Assembly: GCF_034092395.1 (NCBI RefSeq)
Contig: NZ_CP139301.1
Location: 1,968,420-2,032,419 of the forward strand
Source: Prochlorococcus sp. MIT 1307
GTDB taxonomy: Bacteria; Cyanobacteriota; Cyanobacteriia; PCC-6307; Cyanobiaceae
DNA length: 64,000 nucleotides
Reading direction: 5' to 3'
In this document: positions 37,548 to 49,286 of the stretch, piece by piece
How positions within the stretch are numbered: position 1 is the stretch's first letter
Layout: every line of letters starts with the position of its first letter
Made by a program: the position numbers and the translations under genes
The notes under the pieces: generated by a model
What the model saw: only the letters and a program-made list of their open reading frames with translations
Told to the model about the DNA's origin: nothing
Databases searched by the model: none

Positions 37548-38228
37548 TTATCTTTCTACTTGCCTGATCGTTTTTATTAGAGCATTAACTAATTCAAGAT
37601 TTTTAATCCCTGGAGAAGTCTCTAGGCGACTTGATGCATCTATTCCGAAAGGCTTTACTTGATGACTAAAGATTTTTGGTATCCATTCGGCACAGATGCC
37701 ACCAGCAAGCCACCATGGGAGTCCAAATTTGACGTCTTGTAGCCATTCAATGGGAAGCCTGCTTCCTGTACCGCCCAGCTCATTGGCACTCCATGCGTCT
37801 AGAAGAAGTGCATCTGCAGACCCTTCAAATTTATGTACCTGTGAAATATCTATTGGTGTTTGGATACGAATAGCTTTCCACCATTCAATGTTGGGAAATC
37901 TCTGGCGAAACTTCTCACAGCGCTCAGGAGATTCTTTTCCATGCAATTGGACAACAGAAGGTACTCCCAATCCCTTCAGAGCAAGTTCAATCTGAGCATC
38001 TTGCATATCAGCTATGACCCAGACACGTTTCAAATTTTGAGATGACTTCTTAAGTTGTTCAAATAGGTTCCTTCTTTTTTCTTCGGAAACAAAACGAGGA
38101 GACCCTTTTACACCTATAACTCCGATTGCATCCACCCCAAGTGCTGCAATAGCTTTGGCTTGATTTAGTTGAGTGATTCCACAAATTTTGATTGCGGTGG
38201 ATGTTTGAGACCCCATTTTGAAGGTCAT
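37548..38228 (-). CDS. trpF: Phosphoribosylanthranilate isomerase
   Basis: TrpF converts PRA to CdRP in tryptophan synthesis. Visible motifs are IKICGITQLNQA, VVQLHGKESPE, ADALLLDAWSANELGGTGSRLPIEW (in part) and GIDASSRLETSPGIKN at the phosphate site. The alternative start is at 38216 (MGSQTSTAIKICGI). The gene is divergent from the site-2 protease gene, whose GTG start is 7 bases away, so the two promoters overlap the partner's coding ends. Confidence 0.92.
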   Translation of the reverse strand: MTFKMGSQTSTAIKICGITQLNQAKAIAALGVDAIGVIGVKGSPRFVSEEKRRNLFEQLKKSSQNLKRVWVIADMQDAQIELALKGLGVPSVVQLHGKESPERCEKFRQRFPNIEWWKAIRIQTPIDISQVHKFEGSADALLLDAWSANELGGTGSRLPIEWLQDVKFGLPWWLAGGICAEWIPKIFSHQVKPFGIDASSRLETSPGIKNLELVNALIKTIRQVER

Positions 38229-38234
38229 TAGAGA

Positions 38235-39536
38235 GTGTCTTTTCTAGGATTAGTTAACCATTGGTCTGGCGCCAAGCCATATGGAGGTAGAAATTTGGAA
38301 GGCTGGGAGTTATTGAGGATTAGAGGAATCCCTCTGAGGGTTCATCCGAGTTGGTTTGTTATCTTGATTCTTTTTGCTTGGACTGCACAAGGACAGATTT
38401 CAACTGCAATAGAAGGACCTTTGCCATTTTGGTTTAGTTGGGGGCTGGGATTGATAACGTCCCTGCTTCTGTTTGTATCTGTTCTGCTTCATGAACTGGG
38501 CCATTCATTTGTGGCATTACATGAAGGGGTAAAGGTTAGAAGCATTACTCTTTTTTTGCTGGGTGGAGTTGCTCGTGTTGAAAGAGAATGCTCAACTGCG
38601 ATGGGCTCTTTGCGTGTTGCCATAGCGGGCCCGCTAGTAAGTTTTTTTCTCGCAATAGTTTTTTTTCTATCAGTCAAATCTGCTAATGATTTTAGTCCAA
38701 TTCTTGCCAATCTTTTTGGACAACTTGGCTCTTTAAATCTGGTTTTGGCACTTTTTAATTTATTGCCAGGACTGCCTTTGGACGGCGGCGTGATTTTAAA
38801 AGCTCTTGTATGGCAATTAACAGGAAGTCAGCGTAAGGGGCTGCAAGTTGCTACTGCAACTGGTAATGGCCTTTCTTTGTTGGCAATTTTCATAGGAACT
38901 TTGCTTTGTTTTCAAGGCGGAGGATTTGGAGGACTTTGGCTAGTAATCCTTGGTTGGTTTGGCTTTGCAACATCAAGATCACAGAATCAGATGCTTACTT
39001 TGCAGAAAGCTTTAACCGATCTAAATGTTGGTTCTGCAAGTGGGCGGAGATTTCGTGTTATGGAAGAAGATAATTCGTTAAGCAAGTTGAGTCAGTTGCG
39101 CTTATCATCACCTGATGAGAACTCTCTGCCTGAATGGGTTTTGGTATGTCGCCTGGGTCGGTGGGTTGGCTACGTTAATGATGAGGCTCTAAAGGATTTG
39201 CCTGTGCAGTATTGGGAGCAACATTCTTTGGCTGATTACACGAAACCTTTAAATGATCTACCTGCTGTAGGAGACAAAGACCCGCTTTGGCGGGCAGTTA
39301 TCGCGTTGGAAAAATCAGTTGAGGGAAGACTTCTTGTCTTTAACCCTGCGGGCCTACCATCAGGAACCTTGGACAGAGTAGACGTTGGGGCAGCAGTACT
39401 TAAATATTTGGGATTAAAGGTCCCTAAGAACTTCTTGGAGGTTGCTCGCACTCAAAATAATTACCCACTTGGATTAGCTCTTCCTGAAGCTGTAGAAGCA
39501 ATGCTTTCGGCAGGATTAATTGATAGATCGGGTTGA
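38235..39536 (+). CDS. Site-2 protease (M50 family membrane zinc peptidase)
   Basis: The 433-residue protein starts with GTG and has six or more hydrophobic segments, with the zinc motif HELGH in LLHELGHSFVALHEG and the second motif LPGLPLDGGVILKAL, whose aspartate is the third ligand. GGVARVERE is the family's linker. The C-terminal 150 residues are soluble and may hold a CBS-like or PDZ-like module. Such proteases act in regulated intramembrane proteolysis. The final 76 bases overlap the convergent lipoate ligase gene. Confidence 0.86.
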   Translation: MSFLGLVNHWSGAKPYGGRNLEGWELLRIRGIPLRVHPSWFVILILFAWTAQGQISTAIEGPLPFWFSWGLGLITSLLLFVSVLLHELGHSFVALHEGVKVRSITLFLLGGVARVERECSTAMGSLRVAIAGPLVSFFLAIVFFLSVKSANDFSPILANLFGQLGSLNLVLALFNLLPGLPLDGGVILKALVWQLTGSQRKGLQVATATGNGLSLLAIFIGTLLCFQGGGFGGLWLVILGWFGFATSRSQNQMLTLQKALTDLNVGSASGRRFRVMEEDNSLSKLSQLRLSSPDENSLPEWVLVCRLGRWVGYVNDEALKDLPVQYWEQHSLADYTKPLNDLPAVGDKDPLWRAVIALEKSVEGRLLVFNPAGLPSGTLDRVDVGAAVLKYLGLKVPKNFLEVARTQNNYPLGLALPEAVEAMLSAGLIDRSG

Positions 39537-40282
39537 TTAATATTAAGGGCATATTTCATTGAGTTAATTGTAATTTTTTCATATTCTTTTTTTGTAAGTT
39601 TTTTATCTTGCCAGCTAACTTCTGGCCAACAAGATCTACAAGCTTTATACAGTGTTTCTACTAAGCTTATCTTTGGAATAGAAATAGAAGCAGGTTTTGG
39701 TGCTTTAGTCTTGAATATTTCCATCCAAAGCTTCGCTGGTGGATCGAGAAGTATTTCTCCGTGTTGAAGAAGACTTCCCTTCTGCCAAACTTGCGCACTA
39801 CCTATACGTTTATTACCAAGAGGGTCAATAAGGTCAGCGAGAGTTGAGGTGGAAAAACAATTTTTTTCTGAAGGATTAGCTGATTGATTTCCAAATATTA
39901 GAGGAAGGCCTAGGTCTGCAAACCCTTTAATTAACCATTGACTAGCTAGATAATAAGCTTCACGTTTTCTTCTGGGTGGTGATCGCCAAATAAGTGCATA
40001 TGTAAGACCTCCAGAATGCAATACTGCATTGCCTCCTGATGGGCGCCTTATTATTTTGATTTCCTTTCGTTTGGCAAGATCTATCCAATTACTTGGTAGT
40101 TTCTTTTGGTTTTTTCCGACAGACAAGCATAACCCTTTCCATTGGTAAAAACGAAGTGCTATTGAAATATCTGAATTCAATTTGACTTTTTCCAAAAGCA
40201 TCATGTCTGTAGCCATTTGATTCGGTCCCGACATATGCATTATTGGGAAGTAGTGACCTTTCTTGGAGATGCTTTGGTTCAA
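39461..40282 (-). CDS. lplA: Lipoate-protein ligase A family protein
   Basis: The 273-residue protein has the biotin/lipoate ligase signature IIRRPSGGNAVLHSGGLTYALI and the catalytic-lysine region NKRIGSAQVWQKGSLLQHGEILLD (in part: RIGSAQVWQKGSLLQ). It could lipoylate glycine cleavage H or dehydrogenase subunits. The last 76 bases overlap the end of the site-2 protease gene on the other strand, and the tail residues (NPAESIASTASGRANPSG) look unusual and may be an extension. Confidence 0.85.
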   Translation of the reverse strand: MNQSISKKGHYFPIMHMSGPNQMATDMMLLEKVKLNSDISIALRFYQWKGLCLSVGKNQKKLPSNWIDLAKRKEIKIIRRPSGGNAVLHSGGLTYALIWRSPPRRKREAYYLASQWLIKGFADLGLPLIFGNQSANPSEKNCFSTSTLADLIDPLGNKRIGSAQVWQKGSLLQHGEILLDPPAKLWMEIFKTKAPKPASISIPKISLVETLYKACRSCWPEVSWQDKKLTKKEYEKITINSMKYALNINQPDLSINPAESIASTASGRANPSG

Positions 40283-40703
40283 GTTTGAACTCAGGCTGTA
40301 GTGAATTAAAGAATTGTTAGACCTTTTTAATTGCTTTTCTTTACTAAACTATATTAGTCCTTTTTAGCGGGATATTATTAATAAGGCTTAATCCATAGAT
40401 TTACACCTGTTTTAAAACCACATGCTCTTCCCTCCTGTTGAATATTATTAAGACCTTTAGGGTGGCTTTATATAAAATTTGAGCTTGTAAAAGCGAGCTC
40501 CATGAGTGTTATTGGATTTATATCTAAGGAAGTTTTTTGTTGAGTTTATTTGGTTAATCAAGGTTTGCACTGCTTGACCTAATGCTCCTAATTTCAAGGC
40601 ATTTTTATTTAGGCCTTTCTTCGGGTGTGACAGCCTTTTGCAAATGGTGGCCATTTAGCCCCATTTGAGTTGAGAATAAACAAACACTTGTAGTTGACCA
40701 CAC
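40283..40703. other. Intergenic region lplA-psaM
   Basis: These 421 bases hold a 65-codon frame on the minus strand (40457-40654) that I do not accept as a gene. A short inverted repeat CAAATGG/CCATTTG lies just before psaM (near 40640-40670). No tRNA or known RNA is visible. The psaM promoter should be here. Confidence 0.35.
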
Positions 40704-40808
40704 ATGGAGCTCACTCCTACTCTTGATCTTGCAGGCCTCTGCTTAGTAATTGTGATTCATTCTGGAGTGCTTGCTCTTCGTCTTGGAATTAGCCTTGCCA
40801 AGGCCTGA
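40704..40808 (+). CDS. psaM: Photosystem I subunit XII (PsaM)
   Basis: This 34-residue frame starts ATGGAGCTC and encodes one membrane helix ending in GVLALRLGISLAKA. The ALRLG pattern and single-helix length fit PsaM, a small subunit at the PSI monomer interface that helps trimerise the complex. The frame was read by eye and is shorter than typical ORF cut-offs. Position before por and the chl genes supports the call. An imperfect hairpin spans its stop codon. Confidence 0.75.
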   Translation: MELTPTLDLAGLCLVIVIHSGVLALRLGISLAKA

Positions 40809-40830
40809 TAAGACTTCATAGGGCTTGGCA
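40796..40830 (+). other. Hairpin spanning the psaM stop codon
   Basis: TGCCAAGGCC (40796-40805) pairs with GGGCTTGGCA (40821-40830): seven perfect outer pairs, one mismatch, two further pairs. The TGA stop (40806-40808) is the first part of the loop. No T-run follows, so a stability or processing role is more likely than termination. Confidence 0.4.
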
Positions 40831-40878
40831 GGAGAGGTTCTTTGCGATAAAAGCGGGTAATGCTCGTAACGAATTCCC

Positions 40879-41295
40879 TTGGCCACTCTCCTGGCAAAGT
40901 CCAGGTCTAACAACCAGAGTCGTCAGCGTGCGTCTCGAAAAAGAAACATAAAGCCTGTCTTTTCAAAAAAAGAGAGGATTGATGCTGCGACTTTGGCATC
41001 GAATATTCAGTTGCAGGAACAACATAGAGATTTGGTATATAGCTTTATCGCCTTAATAATGAAATTAGGTCTTCTGTTTATAGGTACTACAAGTCTAATC
41101 AAATTAGGTATTGCTTCTCATCAGAGGATGGGGAGATATACAGAGCTCAATTCTGTTCTGAATGTTGAATCCGTTAAGCTTGTTGAGCATCAGAATCGTT
41201 TTGATCGTTTTTTTACTATTGGAGGTGATCAGCGAATAATGGATGAGAATCATCAATGGATAGCACCAGATCGAATTAGAGTTATCTGGCGCTGA
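40879..41295 (+). CDS. Hypothetical single-pass membrane protein
   Basis: This 138-residue frame starts with TTG 40879 (MATLLAKSRS). It has a very basic N-terminus (SNNQSRQRASRKRNIKP), a charged helix, one membrane helix (LIMKLGLLFIGTTSLIKLG), then a helix and the end DRIRVIWR. The short basic tail plus helix plus coil is reminiscent of FtsB/DivIC-type architecture, but there is no sequence support for that. Its position between psaM and por is all the context available. Confidence 0.6.
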   Translation: MATLLAKSRSNNQSRQRASRKRNIKPVFSKKERIDAATLASNIQLQEQHRDLVYSFIALIMKLGLLFIGTTSLIKLGIASHQRMGRYTELNSVLNVESVKLVEHQNRFDRFFTIGGDQRIMDENHQWIAPDRIRVIWR

Positions 41296-41371
41296 ATTCC
41301 ATGTCTAATTGAGACGATAACTTGGTTTTGACCAATACTTGACTTAAAAATCACTGGACTAATGCTTAGCA

Positions 41372-42385
41372 ATGGCTTCTTCCCAAGCTGCCCCAGGTAC
41401 AGTACTTATCACAGGAACCACTTCTGGAGTGGGCTTGTATGCAACTAAAGCTCTAGTTGATAGAGGCTGGAGAGTTATCACTGCAAATAGAAGTCCTCTT
41501 CGAGCGGAGGCAGCAGCTGTAAAGCTTGGTCTCCCTTCGGGTAGATCTCGTCAGTTAAAGCATTTGTTGATGGATTTAGGTGATTTGGAGAGCGTAAAAG
41601 AAGGGGTGAAGAATCTTCTTAAATATCTTGATGAGCCTTTGGATGCGTTGGTATGCAATGCAGCTGTTTATTTGCCAAGACTTTCTAAACCTCAGAGATC
41701 AGCTCAGGGTTATGAGATATCTATGGCTACGAATCATTTTGGGCATTTTTTATTAATTCAACTTCTTTTAGAGAATCTGAGTAATTCTCGCCGTCCAGTT
41801 TGGGTTGGCAGATCTTGGGGGATTGAGCCTCCTCGGATGGTGATGTTAGGCACGGTGACTGCTAATTATAAGGAATTAGGAGGAAAGATACCTATTCCAG
41901 CACCTGCTGACCTGGGGGATCTGTCAGGCCTTGAGCAAGGCTTTAGAGATCCTATTTCTATGGCTAATGGAAAGCGATTCAAACCTGGGAAGGCCTATAA
42001 GGACAGCAAACTTTGCAATATGATTACTACGCAGGAATTAGACCGAAGGTTTAAAGACTCGCCGATTTTGTTTAGTTCTCTATATCCAGGCTGTGTTGCA
42101 AATACAAAGCTGTTTAGGAACACTCCTAAGCTTTTTCAGTGGCTGTTCCCTTGGTTCCAGAAATTGATTACAGGAGGTTTTGTTAGCCAGGAACTAGCTG
42201 GTGAAAGAGTCGCTCAGGTGGTTTCTGACCCTGAGTTTGGTCTTTCTGGTGTTCATTGGAGTTGGGGGAACCGTCAGAGAAAGAATAGACAACAGTTCTC
42301 TCAGGAGCTTTCTGAGAGAGTGACTGATCCAAAAACCTCGCGCCGAGTTTGGGAACTGACAATGGAAATAGTTGGATTGAAGTAA
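41372..42385 (+). CDS. por: Light-dependent protochlorophyllide oxidoreductase
   Basis: POR uses light and NADPH to reduce the D ring of protochlorophyllide. The 337-residue protein has the cofactor motif [32 protein letters not shown], a Tyr-x3-Lys active site in [12 protein letters not shown], and the family extension with [16 protein letters not shown]. It sits convergent to chlL, so this organism keeps the light-dependent and light-independent enzymes side by side. Confidence 0.96.
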   Translation: MASSQAAPGTVLITGTTSGVGLYATKALVDRGWRVITANRSPLRAEAAAVKLGLPSGRSRQLKHLLMDLGDLESVKEGVKNLLKYLDEPLDALVCNAAVYLPRLSKPQRSAQGYEISMATNHFGHFLLIQLLLENLSNSRRPVWVGRSWGIEPPRMVMLGTVTANYKELGGKIPIPAPADLGDLSGLEQGFRDPISMANGKRFKPGKAYKDSKLCNMITTQELDRRFKDSPILFSSLYPGCVANTKLFRNTPKLFQWLFPWFQKLITGGFVSQELAGERVAQVVSDPEFGLSGVHWSWGNRQRKNRQQFSQELSERVTDPKTSRRVWELTMEIVGLK

Positions 42386-42424
42386 GAGTAAGAGATTTTT
42401 GTTTTCGTGTACGCTTTCACTAGC

Positions 42425-43345
<921 letters not shown>

Positions 43346-43508
43346 TTAAGAGAGAAAAAAGTATTGGCGCTGTTTGTTTGTGAAATTCGAAACATGTAGC
43401 TACTTTTTGATCCATTTTTCGAGCAAAAGGACAAAAAATAGCAGGAGAGGGTAGGAATTAATACTTAGTCAAGTGTTCTGCCTCCTGTATTTTGTTGGTA
43501 TGAAATTT

Positions 43509-45092
43509 TTATGCTTTGAAGTGTGCTTTTGCGTCATATAGAGTTTCGCTATCAATTTTTCTGCACCCTATTTGGCGAGCATACTTTTCAGTTTTATTTC
43601 TAATTTTTCCTCTAACAAAGAAGGGGATCTTTGAAAGCTCTTCTTTCCCTTCTGTAGTCCAAATAGGACTTTCTTCTGATATCAAAGCTTCCGTTGTGTC
43701 TAGTGAAGAGTCTTTTTCTTTGTTCTCAGTGTGCCCTCCTAAGTGCCCTAGATGGCTCTGATGTCCATCAACAAATTCAAAATCATGGCGGAACATTCCA
43801 ATCAAATGCTCTTCTAGCCCCATCATTAATGGATGAACCCAGCTGTCGAAAATCACGTTTGCACCTTCCCAACCCATTTGTGGGCTATAGCGGGCAGGCA
43901 CATCCTGTACATGCATTGGGGTGCTAATTACAGCACAAGGAATTCCTAATCGTTTGGCACTATGCCTCTCCATTTGAGTGCCAAGAACAAGCTCCGGCGA
44001 AACACTTGCCATCGCTTCTTCTACTTTTAGATAATCATTGCTAATTAGCGCTTCTATCCCCAGATCTTTGGCCGCAGCACGAACTGAACGTGCCATTTCT
44101 CGGCTGTAGGTCCCGAGCCCTACGACTTCAAATCCAAGCTCTTCGTTGGCGATTCGTGCTGCTGCAAGAGCATGCGTACCATCACCGAAAATAAAGACTC
44201 TTTTCCCTGTGAGGTAGTTGGAATCTACTGATTGTGAGTACCAAGTGAGTCTTGATTGATTTTCCTGTTTGCCAGGGTTCGAAGGCGGCATCCCTAACAG
44301 CTCATGTAGTTCGAGTAAAAAGTCATTTGTTGCTCCCACACCAATAGGAACAGTTTTGCTGAAAGGCATGCCAAAATTACGTTCAAGCCAGAGACAGATT
44401 GGCTCTGCGATTTCTGGATAAAGGCAGACATTTATATCGGCTTTTGGCAGTCTTATGAGATCGGCTGGGGAAGAACCTAGAGGTGCGATGACATTGATAT
44501 CGATGCCATTCTCACCAAGGAGCTTTTGGATTTCAAGAACATCGTCACGACAGCGAAATCCAAGAAGGGAGGGGCCTAAGAGATTTACCTTTGGTCGCCG
44601 CCCTTCCTTTTTCCATGCTTGGGCATCATGATTTTTATTCTCTGGCGTTTGCTTGCTAAGGAGTCCTCTGACAAGTTGATAAAAAGTCTCAGAGGCACCC
44701 CAATTTTCTTTTTTGCTATAAGCAGGAAGCTCAAGACTGATTATGGGAAGGTCGAACCCCATTCCTGCTGCAAGAGAACCTGGCTGGTCTTGAATGAGTT
44801 CGGCTGTGCAACTTTCGCCAACCAGAAGAGCTTCTGGTTCAAAGCGTTCAACAGCTTCGCGGATATGACCTTTGACTAGTTCCGCAGTATCCCCGCCGAG
44901 ATCTCTGGCTTGAAAAGTGGTGTAGGTGACTGGAGGCCTTCGCCCCCGTCGTTCGATCATAGTGAAAAGTAGATCTGCGTAAGTGTCTCCTTGTGGAGCA
45001 TGTAAAACGTAATGCACACCTTCCATCGAAGATGCAATTCTCATGGCTCCTATGTGAGGAGGACCTTCATATGTCCAGAGGGTAAGTTCCAT
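43509..45092 (-). CDS. chlB: Light-independent protochlorophyllide reductase subunit B
   Basis: ChlB, with ChlN, forms the NifDK-like catalytic heterotetramer. The 527-residue protein begins [21 protein letters not shown] and contains [22 protein letters not shown]-like linker sequence and a C-terminal domain ending near [18 protein letters not shown]. It overlaps nothing and sits 4 bases from chlN, consistent with coupled translation and 1:1 stoichiometry. Confidence 0.95.
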   Translation of the reverse strand: MELTLWTYEGPPHIGAMRIASSMEGVHYVLHAPQGDTYADLLFTMIERRGRRPPVTYTTFQARDLGGDTAELVKGHIREAVERFEPEALLVGESCTAELIQDQPGSLAAGMGFDLPIISLELPAYSKKENWGASETFYQLVRGLLSKQTPENKNHDAQAWKKEGRRPKVNLLGPSLLGFRCRDDVLEIQKLLGENGIDINVIAPLGSSPADLIRLPKADINVCLYPEIAEPICLWLERNFGMPFSKTVPIGVGATNDFLLELHELLGMPPSNPGKQENQSRLTWYSQSVDSNYLTGKRVFIFGDGTHALAAARIANEELGFEVVGLGTYSREMARSVRAAAKDLGIEALISNDYLKVEEAMASVSPELVLGTQMERHSAKRLGIPCAVISTPMHVQDVPARYSPQMGWEGANVIFDSWVHPLMMGLEEHLIGMFRHDFEFVDGHQSHLGHLGGHTENKEKDSSLDTTEALISEESPIWTTEGKEELSKIPFFVRGKIRNKTEKYARQIGCRKIDSETLYDAKAHFKA

Positions 45093-45095
45093 TGA

Positions 45096-46715
<1,620 letters not shown>

Positions 46716-47087
46716 CTAGTTCCGCCAATGAGAATTGTTTCTTTCAGCTTTATTTAGTTTCCAAACATTTCGACTGATCCGTCTTGCTATAAGGCCACCC
46801 CTCTCTGTTTTTGATGAGCCTGGCCGTGAGCCTAATAGTTGAGTTACTTCAGAAGTGCTTAAGGGAGCACCAGTTTCTATAGCCAGTGCTGTTAATTCAA
46901 GTCGTTGACGAAGCGAAACAAGATCAGCTTTTTCTCCAGTCCCTTCGGTTGACCAGTCCCACCCTGAGATGCCCTCACGGGACATTTTTTGCATTAGGCC
47001 TAGACCTATTAAACCCAAGGTCTGCTCTGCTTTTAGCTCAGCAGGCAAAGTGCTTGAATTGGATACATTTTCTTGAGGAGTAGACAT
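46716..47087 (-). CDS. Conserved-type hypothetical protein, possible winged-helix regulator
   Basis: The 123-residue product has a disordered N-terminus, a middle helical region (LVSLRQRLELTALAIETG), and a C-terminal block PLSTSEVTQLLGSRPG...RRISRNVWKL that resembles a helix-turn-helix followed by a basic wing. It is divergent from csoS1D with 100 bases between the starts. A DNA-binding role, perhaps on this shared promoter, is inference. I do not know a named family. Confidence 0.6.
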   Translation of the reverse strand: MSTPQENVSNSSTLPAELKAEQTLGLIGLGLMQKMSREGISGWDWSTEGTGEKADLVSLRQRLELTALAIETGAPLSTSEVTQLLGSRPGSSKTERGGLIARRISRNVWKLNKAERNNSHWRN

Positions 47088-47187
47088 TCTCTTAATTCGT
47101 AGATTTACTCGAAGTTATCGGCTCTTATTCAGCCCGCAAGTTCTTTTTTTTTTCTAGATCGTCATTTCGTCCAGTATTATCCGCGCC

Positions 47188-47958
47188 ATGAACGGATTCG
47201 CCAGCTTGGAGAATCGTGAGCGGCGACTTGGAAGGAGCTCGCTCATTACTGGGACTGAGGTGCAGCCTCAGTCTTCTGGTGCAAGCTGCGTAATTACTAC
47301 TGATTCAGAGACAGCGCGTGTTGCCCGGCAGGCAAGTCATGTACAACAAATTGAGTTAAGAACATATATTTTCCTTGACTCTCTTCAGCCTCAGTTAGCT
47401 GCCTATATGGGGACGGTGAGTCAGGGATTTTTACCTATTCCTGGAGATGCATGTCTTTGGATGGAGGTTTCTCCAGGGATGGCAGTTCATAGAGTTACTG
47501 ATATTGCCCTTAAAGCAAGCAATGTTCGACTTGGCCAGATGGTGGTTGAGCGGGCTTTTGGATCATTAGCTCTTTATCATCGAGATCAAAGCACAGTCCT
47601 GCATTCCGGAGATGTGGTGCTGGATGCTATTGGTAGCAGTATTGATAGACGGAAGCCATGTGATGTGAGTTGGACTGAGGTAATTCGAGCAATTACCCCG
47701 GACCATGCAGTTCTTATTAATCGTCAGAATCGTCGGGGTTCAATGATTGAGTCTGGGATGAGTATGTTTATTCTTGAAACAGAGCCAGCTGGTTATGTGC
47801 TTATAGCGGCTAATGAAGCTGAGAAATCCTCAAATATTACTGTCGTAGATGTTAAGGGTGTAGGAGCTTTTGGCCGATTAACTCTTGCAGGAAAAGAGGG
47901 TGATGTAGAAGAGGCAGCAGCTGCCGCAATGCGAGCTATTGATCAGATAAACAATTAG
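47188..47958 (+). CDS. csoS1D: Carboxysome shell protein CsoS1D (tandem BMC trimer)
   Basis: CsoS1D contains two fused BMC domains, so its trimer mimics a hexamer, and two trimers stack face to face around a gated pore thought to pass RuBP and 3PGA. The 256-residue sequence has an N-terminal extension of about 50 residues, then two domains with [25 protein letters not shown] (in part) and, in the second, [29 protein letters not shown] (in part). It lies apart from the main cso operon, separated by the leftward HAM1 gene. Confidence 0.92.
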   Translation: MNGFASLENRERRLGRSSLITGTEVQPQSSGASCVITTDSETARVARQASHVQQIELRTYIFLDSLQPQLAAYMGTVSQGFLPIPGDACLWMEVSPGMAVHRVTDIALKASNVRLGQMVVERAFGSLALYHRDQSTVLHSGDVVLDAIGSSIDRRKPCDVSWTEVIRAITPDHAVLINRQNRRGSMIESGMSMFILETEPAGYVLIAANEAEKSSNITVVDVKGVGAFGRLTLAGKEGDVEEAAAAAMRAIDQINN

Positions 47959-47964
47959 ATCAAG

Positions 47965-48549
47965 TTACGAAATTTCTAAGGCTTGGCGAAGGTAAGGCGC
48001 AATTTCACGTGCTGCCTTACCTCTACTTCCAAGCTTTGAAAGTTGCTCTTGTGTTAATTCTCCATAGGTACATTGAGCTTCTCTAACCCAAAAAAGTGAT
48101 TCGAACTCTCCACCAGGATAGGCAGGTTCTTTAAGTAGTTCTCCCCAGCAAATCCCTTCGGCTGATTTGACCGGATTGCCTTCTGGGTCACATAAAATCA
48201 TGACACTGTGGAATCGAGCACTTCGATAGGGGCTATTACCAAGTGCATCAAGGATTTTTTGTAGTTTTTTTTCATTAGTCTTTGCAAATCGAGCAGAGTA
48301 AATTCCTGGTTGGCCATTCAGCGCATCTACCTCCAATCCAGAGTCATCAGCAATTACCCAGCTGCTTGTGACTTTTGCTACTGCTTTAGCTTTGAGTAGG
48401 GCATTTTCAAGATAGGTAGACCCTGTTTCTTCTACTTCTAGATCCTTTGGTTGGCGTTGAATAGTTAGAGGTAAGGGTCCAAGCATTGCCTCGATTTCAG
48501 CAACTTTTTTATGGTTGCCACTAGCAATAGTTAATAGAGGCCTTGTCAA
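47965..48549 (-). CDS. Non-canonical purine NTP pyrophosphatase (HAM1/RdgB family)
   Basis: The enzyme removes ITP, dITP and XTP from the nucleotide pool. Motifs are LTIASGNHKKVAEIEAML, STYLENALLKAKAVA, WVIADDSGLEVDALNGQPGIYSARFA (in part) and LGSRGKAAREIAPYL. The frame is open to an ATG at 48648, which would add 33 unlikely residues. The TTG at 48549 (LTRPLLTIASGN) gives 194 residues and matches the usual family start. It lies head to head with csoS1, with the promoter region between. Confidence 0.9.
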   Translation of the reverse strand: MTRPLLTIASGNHKKVAEIEAMLGPLPLTIQRQPKDLEVEETGSTYLENALLKAKAVAKVTSSWVIADDSGLEVDALNGQPGIYSARFAKTNEKKLQKILDALGNSPYRSARFHSVMILCDPEGNPVKSAEGICWGELLKEPAYPGGEFESLFWVREAQCTYGELTQEQLSKLGSRGKAAREIAPYLRQALEIS

Positions 48550-48903
48550 AATAAGTCGCTTTTCATAAACACCATTTTGCAAGGTCAGAGATCTTTCCAA
48601 ATTATGTTTTTTAGATTTATTTGAGACAGGGAGGGTTGAACATTCCACCCCTAAGCAATAGCTAGGGACCTGTCTCGGTGGTAGAAAATACTTACCTTCC
48701 GCGCAGACTTCAACTCAATGTGCTGAAGCCCTCATCAAAATAACCACAGCTGTTTTTAACTGTCATGGACAGGGTGATAAGCAGAGCTTATAAAAGATAG
48801 AAAAGAAGGTAATCGGGTATTTAGTCAAATTTGCTTGACGTAAGCGTGGTCTTCAAAGCATTGTCCATAGCGAACATTCCATCCCTTTATTTTTAGGCAG
48901 GCT
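48550..48903. promoter_or_regulatory. csoS1 upstream region
   Basis: These 354 bases contain a TTGACG hexamer at 48835-48840 about 65 bases before the csoS1 ATG, with no convincing -10 partner, and a small CTGTC-ATG-GACAG palindrome near 48760. The cso operon promoter is expected here. If the longer HAM1 frame were real, the region would be 255 bases. Confidence 0.35.
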
Positions 48904-49215
48904 ATGGCTAGCGAAACAATGGGCATCGCCCTCGGCATGATCGAGACACGAGGCCTCGTGCCAGCAATTGAAGCGGCTGATGCTATGACCAAGGCAGCTG
49001 AAGTGCGCCTTATTGGTCGTGAATTTGTCGGAGGTGGTTACGTAACTGTTTTGGTTCGTGGAGAAACTGGTGCTGTTAACGCAGCTGTTCGTGCAGGAGC
49101 TGACGCATGTGAGCGTGTTGGTGATGGTCTTGTTGCTGCACACATCATTGCTCGTCCTCATCGTGAAGTTGAGCCAGCTCTTGGTAACGGTGCCTTCCTT
49201 GGTCAAAAGGACTGA
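48904..49215 (+). CDS. csoS1: Major carboxysome shell protein CsoS1
   Basis: CsoS1 is the hexameric BMC protein that tiles the shell facets. The 103-residue sequence shows GIALGMIETRGLVPAIEAAD, REFVGGGYVTVLVRGETGAV and GDGLVAAHIIARPH. It begins the cso operon. A hairpin follows before rbcL. The BMC region is 79/87 identical to the later csoS1E domain. Confidence 0.98.
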   Translation: MASETMGIALGMIETRGLVPAIEAADAMTKAAEVRLIGREFVGGGYVTVLVRGETGAVNAAVRAGADACERVGDGLVAAHIIARPHREVEPALGNGAFLGQKD

Positions 49216-49225
49216 GACCTGACGA

Positions 49226-49245
49226 CGATCTTTTGAGAAGGATCG
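49226..49245 (+). other. Intercistronic hairpin csoS1-rbcL
   Basis: CGATCTTT-TGAG-AAGGATCG forms eight pairs with one G-U wobble and a 4-base loop. The wobble pairs only in the + strand RNA, the coding direction. It stands 40 bases before the rbcL ATG, upstream of a strong AAAGGAG ribosome-binding site at 49272-49278. Confidence 0.6.
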
Positions 49246-49286
49246 CAACATCTCAATCTTCTAAACCGATTTAAAGGAGTTTTCTT

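Noticed and set aside
40457..40654. 65-codon frame on the minus strand before psaM
   Set aside because: It has no good ribosome-binding site, an odd basic composition and lies in the likely psaM promoter region; kept only as a note.
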